From contig OZ240208.1 of the NCBI GenBank assembly GCA_965197455.1, forward strand, positions 1,736,001 to 1,800,000: DNA of 64,000 nucleotides, in the 5' to 3' direction. Below the pieces are notes generated by a model that searched no databases, was not told the origin of the DNA, and was given only the letters and a program-made list of their open reading frames with translations. The position numbers and the translations under genes are program-made. Origin of the DNA: JAGWBD01 sp965197455 (GTDB lineage: Bacteria; Chloroflexota; Anaerolineae; Aggregatilineales; Phototrophicaceae). Shown here one piece after another: positions 50,286-58,458 of the stretch; position 1 is the stretch's first letter, and each line of letters opens with the position of its first letter.

Positions 50286-50984
50286 ATGGAACGCGTTTTC
50301 ATCAGCGGCGCCAACCGCGGCATCGGCCTCGAGTTCGTGCGCCAGTGGCTGCAGCGCGGCGACGTCCAGGTCTTCGCCACCACGCGCCGGCCACAGCAAT
50401 CCCCTCAACTCAACGCGCTGGACTGTCCGCGACTGACGATTCTGCCCATGGACGTCAGCTCACCCGCATCCATCCGCGCAGCCGTCACGACCGCCGCCGG
50501 GGCTGTCGACGGGCTGGACCTGCTCGTCAACAACGCTGCCATCAAGCCGCCCGCTGTCGAGCAGGAGCTGGCGACGCTGGACGCAGACAGCATGTTGCAG
50601 ACGCTGCGCGTCAACAGCCTGGGGCCGCTGCTGCTGGCCCAGGCCTGTGCGCCCCTGTTGCGCCAGGGCACACGGCCGCGCCTCGTCAACATCTCCTCCG
50701 GCCTCGGCTCGCTGACGCGCAAGCAGACGGGTGGCCAGTACGCCTACTGCAGCAGCAAGACCGCCCTCAACATGGTCATGCGCGGCCTGGCCGCGGACCT
50801 GGGGCCGGCGGGCGTGATCGTCTGTTCGCTGCACCCAGGCTGGGTGCAAACCGAAATGGGTGGCCCGGGTGCCATGCTCACCCCGACCGGGTCAGTGCGC
50901 GACATGCTCGCACTCATTGCCGGCCTGACGCCCGCGCACAACGGCAGCTACCTTGACCATGAGGGCAAGACCGTCGCCTGGTAG
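50286..50984 (+). CDS. short-chain dehydrogenase/reductase
   Basis: 232 residues from the ATG at 50286, with AGGAG nearby. NAD(P) motif SGANRGIG (about 7-14), LLVNNAA, catalytic Ser in NISSGLGS, and YCSSK with the Tyr and Lys. The opening resembles the carbonyl-reductase branch of SDRs. The substrate is unknown. Confidence 0.88.
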   Translation: MERVFISGANRGIGLEFVRQWLQRGDVQVFATTRRPQQSPQLNALDCPRLTILPMDVSSPASIRAAVTTAAGAVDGLDLLVNNAAIKPPAVEQELATLDADSMLQTLRVNSLGPLLLAQACAPLLRQGTRPRLVNISSGLGSLTRKQTGGQYAYCSSKTALNMVMRGLAADLGPAGVIVCSLHPGWVQTEMGGPGAMLTPTGSVRDMLALIAGLTPAHNGSYLDHEGKTVAW

Positions 50985-51000
50985 CAGCCGGCACAGGCCA

Positions 51001-51029
51001 TTGACAGGCCCTGGCTGTGCCCGCACAAT
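51001..51029 (+). promoter_or_regulatory. promoter of the PPOX oxidoreductase gene
   Basis: -35 TTGACA (51001-51006), a 17-base spacer and -10 CACAAT (51024-51029). The leader would be about 77 bases. Confidence 0.6.
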
Positions 51030-51112
51030 GACGAATGAACCGTGAACGCCTGGCAAGCGGTTAACCGGGCGCGCGCCCGCGACCCGCAGCCCATGCAGCC
51101 AAAGGAGCCCAG

Positions 51113-51517
51113 ATGAGCGCAACAATCCCGGAATCACATCGTGAACTGCTGACCGGCCCCACCGTCGTCACCCTCGTCACCCTGATGCCCGACGGCCAGC
51201 CTCAGGCCACGCCGGTCTGGTGCAAGCTGGACGGCGACGATATCCTCATCAACAGCGCACCAGGTCGGCGCAAGGACCGCAACATCCGCGCCAACAACAA
51301 GGTCACTGTACTCGCCCTCAATCACCAGAATCCCTACAACTACATCGAGGTGCGCGGCGAAGTGAGCGCCATTGACGAAGACGACGAGGCCACGATCGAC
51401 GAACTGGCGCGGCTTTACGTCGGCGCCAAAAGCTACTACGGTGACTTCGCGTCCGCGGACACGCGCACCCGGCGCGTCACCTACCGCATCACGGCGCAGC
51501 GCGTCCTCACGCAATGA
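51113..51517 (+). CDS. PPOX-class F420/FMN-dependent oxidoreductase
   Basis: 134 residues of the split-barrel flavin-binding fold: TVVTLVTLMPDGQPQATPVW, then INSAPGRRKDRNIRANNKVT and YNYIEVRGEVS. The pattern matches the PPOX-class F420-dependent enzymes, which reduce small substrates such as quinones or biliverdin. FMN use cannot be excluded. AAAGGAG precedes the ATG. It lies 16 bases before two membrane-protein genes, probably one transcript. Confidence 0.85.
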   Translation: MSATIPESHRELLTGPTVVTLVTLMPDGQPQATPVWCKLDGDDILINSAPGRRKDRNIRANNKVTVLALNHQNPYNYIEVRGEVSAIDEDDEATIDELARLYVGAKSYYGDFASADTRTRRVTYRITAQRVLTQ

Positions 51518-51533
51518 GGCAGCGGCGGCGGCC

Positions 51534-52235
51534 ATGAGCCTGGCCCTCGCCAGTTCGCTGCTGACCTCGCTGGTCAGCTTTGTCTTCGCGTTCACCATCC
51601 TGCGCCGCTGGTGGCAGAAACGCCGCGCGCACCAGCTGGCCTGGGGCCTCGGCATGAGTTTCTACTTCATCGGCGCGCTCAGCCAGGTGGTGCTGACGCA
51701 GGTCTGGAGCCCGGCATTCTTCGCCCTGTGGTACTGGTGCGGCGCGCTGATGGTGGCGCCCTGGCTGGGCCAGGGGACGGTCTATTTGCTGCTGCGCCGC
51801 GGCAACATCGCGCGCAACCTGCAGATGGCCCTGCTGCTGGTGGCCGTGATGACCCTGCCCTGGGCGCTGTGGCTGACGCCCTTTGACAGCAGCGCCTGGC
51901 AGCCGGACGCGGACATGACCGCGATCTATCGCAGCATCATGCCGCCTGGCAGCGGCACTGTGCGCGGCTTTTCGCCGGTGATGAATATCTGGGGCACCAT
52001 CGCACTGGTCGGCGGCGCCATCTGGTCCGCGCGCCTTTTCCGCCGCAAGCAAATCATGCGCGACCGCGTCTACGGCAACTGGCTGATCGCGGCGGGCGGC
52101 CTGCTGCCGGCCACGGGCGGCACACTCATCCGCCTCGGCGAACCCTCCTTCAAGTATATGGCCGAACTCCTCGGCGTGATTCTGATTTTCGCCGGTTTCC
52201 TGCTGGCCACCAGACAGGCCCCGCAACAGCCGTGA
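51534..52235 (+). CDS. multi-pass membrane protein of unknown function
   Basis: 233 residues from the ATG at 51534. About seven hydrophobic helices, including SLVSFVFAFTILRRWW, MSFYFIGALSQVVL, NLQMALLLVAVMTLPWALWL and YMAELLGVILIFAGFLLA. No known catalytic motif. It overlaps the next membrane-protein gene by four bases (GTGA), so the two probably act together. Confidence 0.7.
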   Translation: MSLALASSLLTSLVSFVFAFTILRRWWQKRRAHQLAWGLGMSFYFIGALSQVVLTQVWSPAFFALWYWCGALMVAPWLGQGTVYLLLRRGNIARNLQMALLLVAVMTLPWALWLTPFDSSAWQPDADMTAIYRSIMPPGSGTVRGFSPVMNIWGTIALVGGAIWSARLFRRKQIMRDRVYGNWLIAAGGLLPATGGTLIRLGEPSFKYMAELLGVILIFAGFLLATRQAPQQP

Positions 52236-52732
52236 AGCCACGACCCACACGCGGGTGGACAAAAGCCCTCACGCAGCGCGAGCAAAGGCTCAGCGTTGGC
52301 CTGGCGCTGGGCCTGCTGCTCTTCTGCGCGCTGGTGCTGGCCAGCAACGCGACGCTCACGCCCTGGCTGCAACTGCGCGCCCTGCACGACCAGCTTGGGC
52401 GCGCCGGGCTGGGCCTGGCCCTGCTGATGGCGGCCCAGGGGGTGCGCGTCGGCATCTTGCGCAAGGGCGATGTCACGCCGCTCTTCCGCAGCGCGACCTT
52501 CATCATCTTCGGCACCATGCTGCTGCAGGCGCTGTCGGGTCTGCTGCTCTACGCGCGCGGTCTGCGGCCAGCACAGGAGGTGCACCTCATCTACGGCATG
52601 GCGACGGTGCTGACCCTGCCCTTCTTCATCTTTGTGGAGCTGACCGCGCGCAAGCGGCCCGCCATGGGCAGTTATATCTGGGGCTTCGGGCTGCTGGCCG
52701 GTATCGTGCTGCGCAGCATCCTGACCGGCTGA
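52232..52732 (+). CDS. four-helix membrane protein, parent of the 73-bp repeat array
   Basis: 166 residues from the GTG at 52232. Hydrophobic helices: VGLALGLLLFCALVLASN, GRAGLGLALLMAAQGVRVG, SATFIIFGTMLLQALSGLLL and LIYGMATVLTLPFFIFVELT, with a final amphipathic tail (GSYIWGFGLLAGIVLRSILT). It is coupled to the gene before it. The last 79 bases, from GCGGCCCGCC to the stop, are the template of four following repeats. Function is unknown. Confidence 0.7.
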   Translation: MKPRPTRGWTKALTQREQRLSVGLALGLLLFCALVLASNATLTPWLQLRALHDQLGRAGLGLALLMAAQGVRVGILRKGDVTPLFRSATFIIFGTMLLQALSGLLLYARGLRPAQEVHLIYGMATVLTLPFFIFVELTARKRPAMGSYIWGFGLLAGIVLRSILTG

Positions 52733-53024
52733 GCGGCCCGCCATGGGCAGCAGCATCCGGGGCTTCGCCAGCCTTGTCGTGCTGCACAGCATCCTGACCG
52801 GCTGAGCGGCCCGCCATGGGCAGCAGCATCCGGGGCTTCGCCAGCCTTATCGTCCTGCGCAGCATCCTGACCGGCTGAGCGGCCCGCCATGGGCAGCAGC
52901 ATCCGGGGCTTCGCTGGCCTTATCGTCTTGCGCAGCATCCTGACCGGCTGAGCGGCCCGCCATGGGCAGCAGCATCCGGGGCTTCGCCAGCCTTGTCGTC
53001 CTGCGCAGCATCCTCACCGGCTGA
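52733..53024 (+). repeat. four tandem 73-bp repeats copying the 3' end of the upstream gene, each with a 20-codon ORF
   Basis: Units at 52733-52805, 52806-52878, 52879-52951 and 52952-53024 each run from GCGGCCCGCC to a TGA. Each contains an ATG ten bases in that opens a 20-residue ORF ending at that TGA: MGSSIRGFASLVVLHSILTG, MGSSIRGFASLIVLRSILTG, MGSSIRGFAGLIVLRSILTG and MGSSIRGFASLVVLRSILTG. They derive from the parent C-terminus (MGSYIWGFGLLAGIVLRSIL). A decayed fifth unit reaches 53084. Otherwise the 422-base gap to the next gene holds only its promoter. Confidence 0.85.
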
Positions 53025-53094
53025 GCAGCGCGCCACAAGCGCGCCATCCGGGAGGCCATCAGCCTTTTCATCCTGATCGGATGAGCCAGGCCTG

Positions 53095-53122
53095 TTGCAT
53101 CGCAGGCCAAAGACGGCATAAT
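53095..53122 (+). promoter_or_regulatory. promoter of the sulfatase-maturase gene
   Basis: -35 TTGCAT (53095-53100), a 16-base spacer and -10 CATAAT (53117-53122), just after the repeat array. The start codon is 33 bases on. Confidence 0.5.
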
Positions 53123-53154
53123 CAATCCATCAACTCCGACCCACAGGTGCGCCC

Positions 53155-54492
53155 ATGCCCGTAGCCCCGATTCAGATTAACGACATCCCGGTGCTGGAAG
53201 CAGGCCCCATGCCGCCCTCCTTCCACCTGATGACCAAGCCCAGCGGCGCCATCTGCAACCTCGACTGCAAGTACTGCTACTTCCTCTCCAAGGAGAAGCT
53301 CTACCCCGGCAGCAACTTCCGCATGAGCGAAACCCTGCTCGAGGAATACACGCGCCAGTACATCGAAGCGCAGCAGGTGCCCGAAGTCACCTTCGCCTGG
53401 CAGGGCGGCGAGCCCACGCTGATGGGTCTCGATTTCTTCCGCGAGGCCGTCGCCGCCCAGCAGAAACACAAGAAACCAGGCATGCGCATCTTCAACAGCT
53501 TCCAGACCAACGGTGTGCTGCTCAACGACGACTGGGCGCAATTCTTCCGCGAAAACGACTTCCTCATCGGCCTCAGCGTGGACGGGCCCGAACCCCTGCA
53601 TGACGCCTACCGCGTCGACAAGGGCGGCCAGCCCACCTTCACGCGCGTCATGCGCGGGCGCGAAATCCTGGAGCGCAACAAGGTTGATTTCAACATCCTC
53701 TGCACCGTGCACGCCGCCAACGCCGGCCATCCGCTGGATGTTTATCGCTTCTTCCGCGACGAACTGAAAGTGGAGTTCATGCAGTTCATCCCCATCGTGG
53801 AGCGCGACAACGACAGCGGCTATCAGGAAGGCGCGGGCGTGAAAGATCGCTCGGTCGGCGCGGAACAGTACGGCAAGTTCCTCAGCGATATCTTCGATGA
53901 CTGGGTGCGCCACGACGTGGGGCGCGTCTTCGTACAGATCTTCGACGTGGCCCTGGCCGCCTGGAGCGGCAACCGGCCCGGCCTCTGCATCTTCGAGGAG
54001 ACCTGCGGCGCCGCGCTGGCCATGGAGCACAACGGCGACGTCTTTTCCTGCGATCACTACGTCGAGCCGGACTACCGCCTCGGCAACATCAACCTCGTGC
54101 CGCTGGAGGAGATGGTCGGTTCACAGCAGCAGTTCGCCTTCGGCCAGCACAAGCGCGACAGCCTGCCGCAATACTGCCTGGATTGCGAGGTGCGCTTCGT
54201 CTGCAACGGCGGCTGCCCCAAGAACCGTTTCATCCAGACGCCCGACGGTGAAGATGGACTGAACTATCTCTGCGCCGGTTACCGCCATTTCTTCAATCAC
54301 ATCCGGCGCCCCATGGAACTGATGACGGCCGAGCTGCACGCCGGGCGCCCGCCCGCCAACGTGATGCTCACGCTCGCGCAGGAACAGCTGGCCTTCGAGG
54401 AGCTGCTGGCCGGCGCCGGCCGCAACGACCCCTGCCCCTGTGGCAGCGGCCGCAAGTTCAAGCGCTGCCACGGTCGCAGCCGCCCGGCCTGA
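53155..54492 (+). CDS. anaerobic sulfatase-maturating radical SAM enzyme with C-terminal SEC-C motif
   Basis: 445 residues. The radical SAM cluster motif is CNLDCKYC (Cys34, Cys38, Cys41), followed by WQGGEPTLMGLDFF. SPASM-type cysteines follow (CIFEETCG, FSCDHY, CLDCEVRFVCNGGCPKNRF). This matches anSME enzymes, which oxidise a sulfatase Cys or Ser to formylglycine with two extra 4Fe-4S clusters. The end is a SEC-C metal-binding motif (NDPCPCGSGRKFKRCHG), an added tail. A Cys-type sulfatase lies at 60.9-62.3 kb. Convergent with the ABC importer operon. Confidence 0.92.
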   Translation: MPVAPIQINDIPVLEAGPMPPSFHLMTKPSGAICNLDCKYCYFLSKEKLYPGSNFRMSETLLEEYTRQYIEAQQVPEVTFAWQGGEPTLMGLDFFREAVAAQQKHKKPGMRIFNSFQTNGVLLNDDWAQFFRENDFLIGLSVDGPEPLHDAYRVDKGGQPTFTRVMRGREILERNKVDFNILCTVHAANAGHPLDVYRFFRDELKVEFMQFIPIVERDNDSGYQEGAGVKDRSVGAEQYGKFLSDIFDDWVRHDVGRVFVQIFDVALAAWSGNRPGLCIFEETCGAALAMEHNGDVFSCDHYVEPDYRLGNINLVPLEEMVGSQQQFAFGQHKRDSLPQYCLDCEVRFVCNGGCPKNRFIQTPDGEDGLNYLCAGYRHFFNHIRRPMELMTAELHAGRPPANVMLTLAQEQLAFEELLAGAGRNDPCPCGSGRKFKRCHGRSRPA

Positions 54493-54501
54493 CCTCCGCG
54501 C

Positions 54502-55494
54502 TCAGTCGATTTCTTCGGCGCGCCAGCAGCGCACAAACTGGCCCGGTTCGATCTCACGCAGGACCTGCAGTTCGCGCGCGCAGCGTTCACGGGCGTGGGG
54601 GCAACGCGCCAGCAGCTTGCAGCCGCCGGACGTCCCCGTGGCCAGCGACAGCCCTGCGCCAGCACCAGGACGGGCGGCATCAGCCCTCCGCCTGCGGCCA
54701 ATCTGTGCGGCGTCCAGCAGGGCCCGCGTCCAGGGGTGGCGCGGCGAATTGAAGATCGCGTCGCGGCTACCGGATTCGACAATCTGCCCCTGCGTGATGA
54801 CATAGATGCGGTCGGCCACATAGCGCAGGACGCGCAGGTCATGGGTGACGAAGACGAAGCCCGGCCCGCCCTCCTGGCGCTGCAAATCCAGCAAGAGGTT
54901 GATGATCTGGCCGCGGATCGACATGTCCAGCGCGGCGGTGGGTTCGTCGAGAAAGATGAAGTCCGGCCCCGGCGCCAGCGCACGCGCAATGGCCGCGCGC
55001 TGCAGCTGACCGCCGCTCATCTCGTAGGGATACAAGGCGGCGAAGCGTGCGCCCAGTTGCACCTGCTCCAGCAGCTCGCTGACCCGGCTCTGCCGTCCGG
55101 CAGCGTCCAGCTCCGGCACCTGACGCAGCGCGTCCAGCAGCGCCTCCTCCAGCGTCATCATTGGATTGAAGGAGCTGACCGGATTCTGGAAGACCATCTG
55201 CAGGCGGCGGCGCAGCGGCCGCCACTCGCGCTCACCCAGCGCCTGGATTTCGCGCCCCCGATACAGGATGCGGCCGCTGTCCAGGCGCGACAGGTTCAGC
55301 ACGCAGCGCCCCAGCGTCGACTTGCCGGAACCACTCTCGCCCACCAGCCCGACCGTCTCGCCGCGCCGCAGCGTCATGGATACGCCATCCAGCGCCACCA
55401 CCCGCTGCCGCCGCCAGCCACGTTGCCGCAGGCTGAAGCTGCGCGTCGCCTCCTCAATGCGCAGCATCGCCGCGTCTGGCTGCGGCACACTCAT
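54502..55494 (-). CDS. peptide-type ABC importer ATP-binding protein (DppF-like)
   Basis: 330 residues. Walker A GESGSGKST, signature MSGGQLQRAA, Walker B FIFLDEPTAALD, and the C-terminal Cys-containing stretch CKLLARCPHARERC. It is the last gene of a five-gene importer operon on the minus strand. Its ATG overlaps the stop of the DppD-like gene (ATGA). Confidence 0.92.
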   Translation of the reverse strand: MSVPQPDAAMLRIEEATRSFSLRQRGWRRQRVVALDGVSMTLRRGETVGLVGESGSGKSTLGRCVLNLSRLDSGRILYRGREIQALGEREWRPLRRRLQMVFQNPVSSFNPMMTLEEALLDALRQVPELDAAGRQSRVSELLEQVQLGARFAALYPYEMSGGQLQRAAIARALAPGPDFIFLDEPTAALDMSIRGQIINLLLDLQRQEGGPGFVFVTHDLRVLRYVADRIYVITQGQIVESGSRDAIFNSPRHPWTRALLDAAQIGRRRRADAARPGAGAGLSLATGTSGGCKLLARCPHARERCARELQVLREIEPGQFVRCWRAEEID

Positions 55495-56459
55495 TGCGCG
55501 ACAAGCTCATGCGCGAAGTGGCAGGCGGAGAAGTGCCCGGGCGCGACCTCGATGAGCAGGGGCCGCTGCTGGTGACAGCGTTCCCTGACCATGGAACAGC
55601 GCGCGGCGAAGCTACAGCCCGTCAGTGGCTGGCGCATGTCCGGCGTGCGGCCAGGAATGAAGGGCATGCGTTCGCCATCATCCTTCTGCTCGAAACAGGC
55701 CAGCAGCGCCGCCGTGTAGGGATTGGCCGGGCGCTCCAGCACCTGATCCGTCCTGCCTGTCTCCATCACCTCGCCAGCGTACATCACGATGATGTGGTCG
55801 CAACTGTCCGCGACCACCGCCAGGTCGTGCGTGATGAGCAGCAGCGTGGCGTCCAGCCGGGAGACAATCTGCTCCACCAGCGCCAGCACCTGCTGCTGCA
55901 CCGCCACATCAAGGCCGCTGGTGGGCTCGTCGGCGATCAGCAGTTGCGGCTCGCAGACCAGCGCCATGGCGATCAGGGCGCGCTGCGCCATGCCGCCACT
56001 GTACTGGTGTGGATAGTCGCGCGCGCGCACGGCGGCCTGCTGGATGCCGGTCGCCGCCAGCACCTCCACCGCCCGCTCCCAGGCCTCCTGACGGCCTGCG
56101 CCGCTGTGCTGGCGGTAGACGTCGGCGATCTGGTTGCCTACCGTGACCAGTGGATTAAGCGCGGCCTGGGCGTGCTGGAAGATCATCGCGATTTGCGCGC
56201 CACGGATTTGCTGCAGCTCCCTTTCGGACAGCGTCAGCAGTTCCTGGTCGCGGAAGTGAATGCTGCCCGCCAGCTCTGCGTTCGGCGGCAACAGACGCAA
56301 CAGCGCCAGCGCCAGCGCGGTCTTGCCTGAGCCGCTCTCGCCGACGATGGCCGTGCGTGTGCCGGCGTCGACCGTCAGGTCAACGCCGCGCAGGGCATGC
56401 ACCGTCTCACGCTCCACGCGAAACTGCAGCTGCAGCCCGCTCACCCGCAGCAGGGACAC
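55491..56459 (-). CDS. peptide-type ABC importer ATP-binding protein (DppD-like)
   Basis: 322 residues from the GTG at 56459, two bases after the permease stop. Walker A GESGSGKTA, signature YSGGMAQRAL, Walker B LLIADEPTSGLD, and the C-terminal CSFAARCSMVRERC motif. A longer frame reaching 56612 would overlap the permease and is rejected. It pairs with the DppF-like ATPase. Confidence 0.92.
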   Translation of the reverse strand: MSLLRVSGLQLQFRVERETVHALRGVDLTVDAGTRTAIVGESGSGKTALALALLRLLPPNAELAGSIHFRDQELLTLSERELQQIRGAQIAMIFQHAQAALNPLVTVGNQIADVYRQHSGAGRQEAWERAVEVLAATGIQQAAVRARDYPHQYSGGMAQRALIAMALVCEPQLLIADEPTSGLDVAVQQQVLALVEQIVSRLDATLLLITHDLAVVADSCDHIIVMYAGEVMETGRTDQVLERPANPYTAALLACFEQKDDGERMPFIPGRTPDMRQPLTGCSFAARCSMVRERCHQQRPLLIEVAPGHFSACHFAHELVAQ

Positions 56460-56461
56460 GC

Positions 56462-57328
56462 TCAGCTCCGCCGCACGACCAGCGAGCCGAAGAGGTCGCT
56501 CACGTTGTTCAGCAGCCACACCGAGCTGAAGAGCGCCAGGCCAGGGAAGACCGAGGCCCACCACTTGCCGAAGACCATCTGGTTGGCGCCCAGCTGAATC
56601 ATTGAGCCCCACTCCGGCGTCGGAATTGACACGCCGAGGCCGATGAAGCTCAGGCCGGCGATCATCTGTGCGGCGTAGGCGCAGCTGAGCGGCAGCTGGG
56701 AGAAGACCGGCACCAGGGTGTTGGGCAGCACGTGACGGAAGACAACCGACAGCGGACTGTTGCCGGCCACCCGCGCCGCCAGCACGAAGTCTGCCTGACG
56801 CAGCGGCAGGGTCACGCTGCGCACCATCTTGCTGTAGACGGGCACGTTGTAGAAGGCGATGATCAGCACCAGGTTGACCATGGTGTTGCCGGCCGCGGCC
56901 AGCACCGCCATGCCGAACAGAATCTGCGGGAACCCCTGAAACACCTCCGTGACGCGCGTGATGGCGCTGTCCAGCTTGCCGCCGAAGTAGCCGGAGAGCG
57001 CGCCCAGCGGCGCCCCGACCAGGATACCCAGCGCCACCGAGCTGAGCGCCAGGGTGAAGTCCGTGCGGATGGCAAAGATTGTGCGCGACAGCACGTCCAT
57101 GCCGTTGCTGTCCGTGCCGAAGGGGTGCGCCGCGGAGGGCGGCTTCAGCCGGTTGAGCGGATAGGGCTTCACCGGGTTGTGCAGCGGCAGCAGCGGCGCC
57201 AGCAAGCCCGCGAGGATGAAGAGCAATAGCAGGCCCAGGTTCAGTCGCACGCGCAGCGGCCCGTTGCTGCGCAGCAACCGCTGTAGCAGCGTGGGGCGTT
57301 GCGGCACGACCTGCTCCCCGGCCAGCAC
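56462..57328 (-). CDS. peptide-type ABC importer permease (DppC-like)
   Basis: 288 residues from the GTG at 57328. A first TM helix (LNLGLLLLFILAGLLAPLLP) and the DppC-type segment HPFGTDSNGMDVLSR are followed by the permease core with the EAA-like loop (ARVAGNSPLSVVFRHVLPNT). It forms the channel with the DppB-like permease, whose stop is two bases upstream. Confidence 0.92.
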   Translation of the reverse strand: MLAGEQVVPQRPTLLQRLLRSNGPLRVRLNLGLLLLFILAGLLAPLLPLHNPVKPYPLNRLKPPSAAHPFGTDSNGMDVLSRTIFAIRTDFTLALSSVALGILVGAPLGALSGYFGGKLDSAITRVTEVFQGFPQILFGMAVLAAAGNTMVNLVLIIAFYNVPVYSKMVRSVTLPLRQADFVLAARVAGNSPLSVVFRHVLPNTLVPVFSQLPLSCAYAAQMIAGLSFIGLGVSIPTPEWGSMIQLGANQMVFGKWWASVFPGLALFSSVWLLNNVSDLFGSLVVRRS

Positions 57329-57330
57329 GC

Positions 57331-58359
57331 TCAGCCCTCCGCCCGCGTGCGCGGATCGAGCAGCGCGTTGATCACGTCCGTGACCATATACACCAGCAGG
57401 TAGAAGCCGGCGCTCAGCAGCACCACGCCCATGATGGGCTCGTAGTCAGACTTGTTCATGGCATCCACCGCGTAGAGCCCCAAACCGGGCCAGGTGAAGA
57501 CCACCTCCACCAGCACCGTCCCGCTCAGCAGATAGCCATAAGTCATGGCAATCATGGTGATGACCGGACCCAGGGTGTTGCGCAGGGCGTAGCGGTAGAC
57601 CGTGCGCGCCGGCAGGCCGAAGGCGCGCGCGCTACGGATGTAGTCGCTCTGCAGCACTTCCTGCATGCGCTTGCGCGTGATTTGCAGCGTGCTGGGGCTG
57701 GTGGTGATGGCCAGGGTCAACGCGGGCAGGAAGAGGTGACGCACGCTGGAAATGAAGGCCTCGCGATCGCCGGCCAGCAAGGAATCCAGAGTGTACCAGC
57801 CGGTGATTGTCACCGGCGGGCCCAAGCTGCGCGCGATGCGGCCCAGCGGCGCTGGAAACCAGTGTAATTCCGCGTAAAAGATGAAAATAAACAACAGGCC
57901 CAGCCAGAAGCCGGGCATGGAGACTCCGGTGCGCGCCAGCAGATCCGCCGCGCGCGCCAGCAAGCCCGCCGGGCGCATGGCGGCCAGCACGCCCGCCGGA
58001 ACCGCCCACAGCACTCCCATGGTCAGCGCCCAGGTCGAGAGCTCCAGCGTGGCCGGCAGACGCCGGCCGATGTCCTCCAGCACGGGATTGTAGGTGAAGC
58101 GCGAGATGCCCAGGTCGCCCTTTAGCAAATTGCTCGCGTAGTTCAGATATTGTTCATGCAGCGGCAGGTCCAGCCCCAACTCGCGGACAAGGTTGTCCAG
58201 CGTCTCCTGCGAGTAGCGCGTGCCGACGATCAGGTAGACGGGGTTGCCGATTTTGTGCGTTACCGTGAAGGTGATGACGGACACGCCGAAGAGCGCGACG
58301 AGGAAGAGGGCAACACGCCTGAGCAGGAACTGGCCCCACTCGCGCATCGAGTCCAGCAT
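57331..58359 (-). CDS. peptide-type ABC importer permease (DppB-like)
   Basis: 342 residues. The N-terminal FLLRRVALFLVALFGVSVIT helix is characteristic of DppB. The core has RSARAFGLPARTVYRYALRN, the EAA-like coupling loop, and the C-terminal VEVVFTWPGLGLYAVDAM. It is separated from the binding-protein gene by about 100 bases containing a strong hairpin. Confidence 0.92.
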   Translation of the reverse strand: MLDSMREWGQFLLRRVALFLVALFGVSVITFTVTHKIGNPVYLIVGTRYSQETLDNLVRELGLDLPLHEQYLNYASNLLKGDLGISRFTYNPVLEDIGRRLPATLELSTWALTMGVLWAVPAGVLAAMRPAGLLARAADLLARTGVSMPGFWLGLLFIFIFYAELHWFPAPLGRIARSLGPPVTITGWYTLDSLLAGDREAFISSVRHLFLPALTLAITTSPSTLQITRKRMQEVLQSDYIRSARAFGLPARTVYRYALRNTLGPVITMIAMTYGYLLSGTVLVEVVFTWPGLGLYAVDAMNKSDYEPIMGVVLLSAGFYLLVYMVTDVINALLDPRTRAEG

Positions 58360-58406
58360 GTCTCGCTCCCGCGCCTGCCGTCAGGTTGTCCGCCGGATGG
58401 GCATTG

Positions 58407-58438
58407 CGGGGCGCGACCGGTGTTTCGGCCGCGCCCCG
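58407..58438 (-). terminator. strong intercistronic hairpin between binding-protein and permease genes
   Basis: CGGGGCGCG and CGCGCCCCG form a perfect 9-bp stem with further pairing inside. There is no U tract. Such hairpins after the binding-protein gene commonly protect its mRNA 3' end or attenuate read-through, raising binding protein over permease. Confidence 0.55.
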
Positions 58439-58458
58439 TGCAGGTTCTTATGGCTACC

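Noticed and set aside
52733..53024. CRISPR array
   Set aside because: The 73-bp units are contiguous copies of a coding end, with no spacers.
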